Shown here piece by piece: positions 61,335-64,000 of a DNA stretch of 64,000 bases (position 1 is the first letter of the stretch; every line of letters begins with the position of its first letter). Location: the NCBI RefSeq assembly GCF_016860525.1, contig NZ_BNEA01000018.1:1-64000 (forward strand), read 5' to 3'. Source of the stretch: Streptomyces rubradiris. GTDB taxonomy: Bacteria > Actinomycetota > Actinomycetes > Streptomycetales > Streptomycetaceae. The position numbers were made by a program, and so were the translations under genes. The notes under the pieces were generated by a model, which saw only the letters and a list, made by a program, of their open reading frames with translations, had not been told where the DNA came from and searched no databases.

Positions 61335-62925
61335 CCCGGCGGGCGGTGTCCGCGTACTCCCGCCCCGGGCGCACCACCCGGTCGACGACTCCGTCCGGCC
61401 GGATCAGCACGGCGACCGGGCCGGGCACCCCGACGTGCCGGTGGGCCTGCCCGGACGGGTCCACGACCAGCCGCACCTGGTCGTGGACCGCCGCCCGCAC
61501 CGACTCCGCCGCGGCCGGGCCGGGCACCGTCAGCACCCGCAGGCACCCCGGGGCGTCCGCGGGGGACGGCTGCGCCGACGCCCCCGTCGTGTCGAGCAGC
61601 CCGGCCACCGCTCGGTCCCGGCCTGCCGAGGAGCCGTCGGAGGCGAGGACGAGCAGCACCGGGCGTCCCGCTTCGAGGAGATCGTGGACGTGGACGAGCG
61701 GAAGTCCACCGAGCGGTGCGTCGGGGACCCGCCGCCCCGGCACCAGACGGCCGACCGGCGCGTCGTGGCCCGGATGCGTGTGGTGCAGGCGGGCCATGCG
61801 GGGCGGCAGCAACCGGTTGAGCAGTCCGGTGCGCTGACCGATGGCGAGGGCCGCGTCCCGGGCCTGCCCCCGCCACCCGGTAAGCATCCACATCCGGGTC
61901 TGCCGGTGGGCGTCGCCCACCACTTCCGCCGCGACCTGCCGCCGTTCGCGCTCCCAGCGGTCGAGTTCCCGCTCCACCGCGTCCGCGTCGGGCAGGGCAA
62001 GCCGCCAGCCGAGCGCGTGCGCGTCCTCCACCGCGGTATTGAGTCCCTGGCCACCCGCCGGGCTGTGGATGTGTGCCGCGTCGCCCGCCAGCAGGACACG
62101 GCCGGCCTGGAACCGGTCGGCCTGGCGGGCGTGCACCCGGAAGACGCCGGTGCGCGCCGCCGCGTCCATCCGCACCGGCACCGGGCTGCGCTCCTGCGCC
62201 GCCCGCCGCAGCACGGCGAGCGGATCGGCCGACCCGTCGTAGGAGCCGACACCCCCGAACACCCGGTACTGCCCGTCCGGCAGGCCCACCACGACCAGCA
62301 CACCGCGGTCCGTCATGAAGTAGTGGGCCTCGTCGTGCGCGAGAGTGGTGTCACAGGCGCCGTCGGCGAGCAGGAACGTCTGCGGGTACGTCAGCCCGTG
62401 GAAGCCGATCCCCGCCAGGCTCCGTACGGTGCTGTGCGCCCCGTCGCAGCCGACGACCCAGGGCACCTCGGCCTGCTCCGGGCCGCGGGGCCCGTCGAGC
62501 CCGACCCGCACCCGCTCGGCCGACGCCTGAAGCGACCTCAGCGTCACACCGAACTCCACCTCGCCGCCCAGCCGTCGCAGCTCGGCCCGCAGCACGGCCT
62601 CGGTCTGCTGCTGGGGCAGCGACAACGGCGTGCCGTACCGGGAACCCGCGAGGGTGCGGAAGTCGATCCGCGCGACCCGCCTGCCCCCCGAGTAGTAGTT
62701 GGCGGCCGGAAGCGCGAGACCGCGCTCGGTGATCCCCTCCGCCACGCCCAGCCGGCGGAAGACCTCCAGGGTCCTCGGCCACAGGACGATCGCCTTGGAG
62801 TGCGGATGCGGGCGGTCCTCCCGGTCCACGATGCGCACCGGGACGCCTCGGCGCAGCAGCTCTATACCCAGCGTCAGCCCCGTGGGACCGGCACCCACCA
62901 CCAGGATTTCCGGTGAATTCCGCAC
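61267..62925 (-). CDS. Class A flavin monooxygenase (PheA/TetX/PgaE-like)
   Basis: A 552-aa FAD monooxygenase from GTG 62925 (GGAGAC upstream). It has LVVGAGPTGLTLGIELLRRG, DREDRPHPHSKA with an aromatic-hydroxylase-like second strand, the DG motif VGCDGAHSTVRSLAG, and the FAD motif LLAGDAAHIHSPAGGQGLNT. The C-terminal thioredoxin-like domain (VHVHDLLEAGRPVLLVLASD, RPDGVVDRVV) is as in phenol and anthracycline hydroxylases. It should hydroxylate or oxidatively cleave a phenolic or polyketide ring or chain. It is divergent from the last hydrolase, sharing 220 bases. Confidence 0.92.
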   Translation of the reverse strand: MRNSPEILVVGAGPTGLTLGIELLRRGVPVRIVDREDRPHPHSKAIVLWPRTLEVFRRLGVAEGITERGLALPAANYYSGGRRVARIDFRTLAGSRYGTPLSLPQQQTEAVLRAELRRLGGEVEFGVTLRSLQASAERVRVGLDGPRGPEQAEVPWVVGCDGAHSTVRSLAGIGFHGLTYPQTFLLADGACDTTLAHDEAHYFMTDRGVLVVVGLPDGQYRVFGGVGSYDGSADPLAVLRRAAQERSPVPVRMDAAARTGVFRVHARQADRFQAGRVLLAGDAAHIHSPAGGQGLNTAVEDAHALGWRLALPDADAVERELDRWERERRQVAAEVVGDAHRQTRMWMLTGWRGQARDAALAIGQRTGLLNRLLPPRMARLHHTHPGHDAPVGRLVPGRRVPDAPLGGLPLVHVHDLLEAGRPVLLVLASDGSSAGRDRAVAGLLDTTGASAQPSPADAPGCLRVLTVPGPAAAESVRAAVHDQVRLVVDPSGQAHRHVGVPGPVAVLIRPDGVVDRVVRPGREYADTARRAKGPLWGPASAGTSSRTGGSAR

Positions 62926-63143
62926 ATCGTCTCCGTAATCTCGCAGGGGTCAGCACGCGGAGAAAAACTATGCGCGGACTACGCTCGTGACAAGGGTCCG
63001 GGAATGCGTTCCGCGGAAAAACCGGAAATCGCCCGGGATTTCAATTCAGCTTTTATTTGCCTTTCATGCGGCGCTGCGACGCTGCCGAGGTGCAGCACGA
63101 CAGCACATCCCGTGCAACGACCGCGCCGAAAGCAGGAGAGCCC
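62926..63143. promoter_or_regulatory. Divergent promoter region of monooxygenase and hydrolase
   Basis: AT-richer spacer of 218 bases with a perfect 10-bp palindrome TTCCGCGGAA at 63009-63018. No match to the ARE-like boxes was seen. Confidence 0.45.
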
Positions 63144-64000
63144 GTGACGATCACCGACGTGCCGCCCGCGGCCGCGACCACCCCCGACGGTGTCCCGGAG
63201 GTGTACGAACCGCTCGCCGGTGGGCGGGGCTCCCGCCTGCTGCGGATCGGTACGCCGAGCGCGCCGCGGGTACTGCTGCTGGTGCCGCCGCGTGGCTACG
63301 GGGCGAACGTGTTCCTGCACGTGGCCAGGGACCTCGTACAGGCCGTGCCGGGCCTGCAGGTGTGGGCCTTCGACCGTCGCCAGCAGCAGCTGTCGGACCT
63401 CTCCGGCTTCGCCGGCGATCCGGCCTCGGCCCGCGACTACTACCTCGGCGGCCACCACCGCAGGGCCGACCCCGCCCCCGTGGACGCGGCCGGCTGGGGC
63501 CTGGCGGGGCTGCTGGAGGACCTCGCCCTGGCCGTGGCCGAGGCCCGGGCCGGCGGACGGCAGGTCGTCCTCGGCGGGCACTCCCTCGGCGGGCTGACCG
63601 CCCTGGCTTACGCGGCCTGGGATTTCGCGGGCCGCCCCGGCGCCGCCGGCCTGGCCGGCCTGATGCTGGTCGACGGGGGCCCGTACGACGCGTACGAGGG
63701 AGCGGGCATCCCCACCGGCGTCACCCTCGACCAGGCGCGCACGGCCCTCGCGGGCATCGAGGCCGGCGCGGTGTTCGAGCCCGGCATGAGCGCGGCCCTC
63801 GGACTCGGTGCGGCCCCCGAGGCCGGCGCCGTCTGGTGGCAGCTCGCCGCTCGGTACGCCCTCGCGCACCCGCACGACCCGGCGGCCCTCGCCGACGCGC
63901 TGCCCGCCCCCTTCGCCATCGGCCGGCCGCTGACCAACGCCGGCCTGTTCGGGTTGCTGATCGACACTCTCACTCCGCAGCTCGGCCACGCCGTGCAGTC
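63144..64000 (+). CDS. Alpha/beta hydrolase, truncated by the window end
   Basis: The open frame from GTG 63144 (AGGAGAG upstream) runs without a stop to the window edge, giving at least 285 aa. It has FDRRQQQLSDLSGFAGDP, the nucleophile motif GGHSLGGLTALAYAAWDF and DGGPYDAYEGAGIP. It is a paralogue of the hydrolase at 44417-45700 (same DRRxQxLxDLSGFA and AAWDFxGxPG blocks, same length so far). The pair flanks region 5/6. Its substrate is unknown, and the C-terminal part with the acid/His lies outside the window. Confidence 0.88.
   Translation, partial: MTITDVPPAAATTPDGVPEVYEPLAGGRGSRLLRIGTPSAPRVLLLVPPRGYGANVFLHVARDLVQAVPGLQVWAFDRRQQQLSDLSGFAGDPASARDYYLGGHHRRADPAPVDAAGWGLAGLLEDLALAVAEARAGGRQVVLGGHSLGGLTALAYAAWDFAGRPGAAGLAGLMLVDGGPYDAYEGAGIPTGVTLDQARTALAGIEAGAVFEPGMSAALGLGAAPEAGAVWWQLAARYALAHPHDPAALADALPAPFAIGRPLTNAGLFGLLIDTLTPQLGHAVQ

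Overview
The window is high-GC actinomycete DNA, almost certainly from a Streptomyces or a close relative. The evidence is the G/C-ending codons and the regulators present: a SARP activator, a ScbR/AfsA-type butyrolactone receptor and synthase pair, an LmbU-type regulator and a STAND regulator with an XRE domain. TTA codons, the targets of bldA control, occur in one AfsA gene. The whole stretch reads as accessory chromosome packed with specialised-metabolite genes and with the remains of older ones.

Layout. (1) 1-2.4 kb: decayed deoxysugar genes, a frameshifted NDP-hexose 2,3-dehydratase and a frameshifted glucose-1-phosphate thymidylyltransferase. (2) 2.4-15 kb: a secreted berberine-bridge-like flavin oxidase, an LmbU-type regulator, an FAD oxidoreductase, a STAND regulator, an NCS1 permease and a MalY-type PLP enzyme. 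Among them lie gene remnants (alpha/beta hydrolase, Rrf2 regulator, DAHP synthase), tandem repeats and long stretches without genes. (3) 15.1-34.0 kb: a compact nonribosomal peptide cluster. A GriI/GriH-type pair that would make the C7N unit 3-amino-4-hydroxybenzoate points left. To the right run a VanA/VanB-type Rieske oxygenase and reductase, two NRPSs (A-T-C and partialC-A-T-C-A-T-TE), a SbnA/SbnB-type pair for 2,3-diaminopropionate, an MFS exporter and an ATP-grasp ligase. The adenylation pockets read as Val, Ser and an acidic pocket that could suit diaminopropionate. (4) 34-37 kb: an ECF41 sigma-factor fragment, a small HTH protein and two ordinary oxidoreductases. (5) 36.9-55.8 kb: a dedicated acyl-chain assembly set. 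It contains HadA/HadB-type dehydratases, acyl-CoA carboxylase alpha, beta and epsilon subunits, a SARP, a phosphopantetheinyl transferase, an exporter with its TetR, a SnoaL-fold protein, a FabG-type reductase, a HAD phosphatase, an AfsA homologue, a KSIII-like protein, and ACP plus a KS/chain-length-factor-like pair. (6) 55.7-64 kb: a NarL-type two-component pair, two TetR proteins (one a clear ScbR/ArpA homologue) with three related 20-bp boxes, a second AfsA, an epimerase, a flavin monooxygenase and the start of an alpha/beta hydrolase.

How it may work together (inference). Region 5 has carboxylase, ketosynthase, ketoreductase and dehydratase but no recognisable enoyl reductase. That would favour an unsaturated, polyene-like acyl chain on the ACP, or a beta-ketoacyl chain handed to the operon-embedded AfsA for a butenolide-type product. 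Region 6 looks like a signal-receptor switch for its neighbours. Whether regions 3 and 5 build one molecule (C7N units and type II polyene chains do co-occur in the manumycin family) or two cannot be decided from sequence alone.
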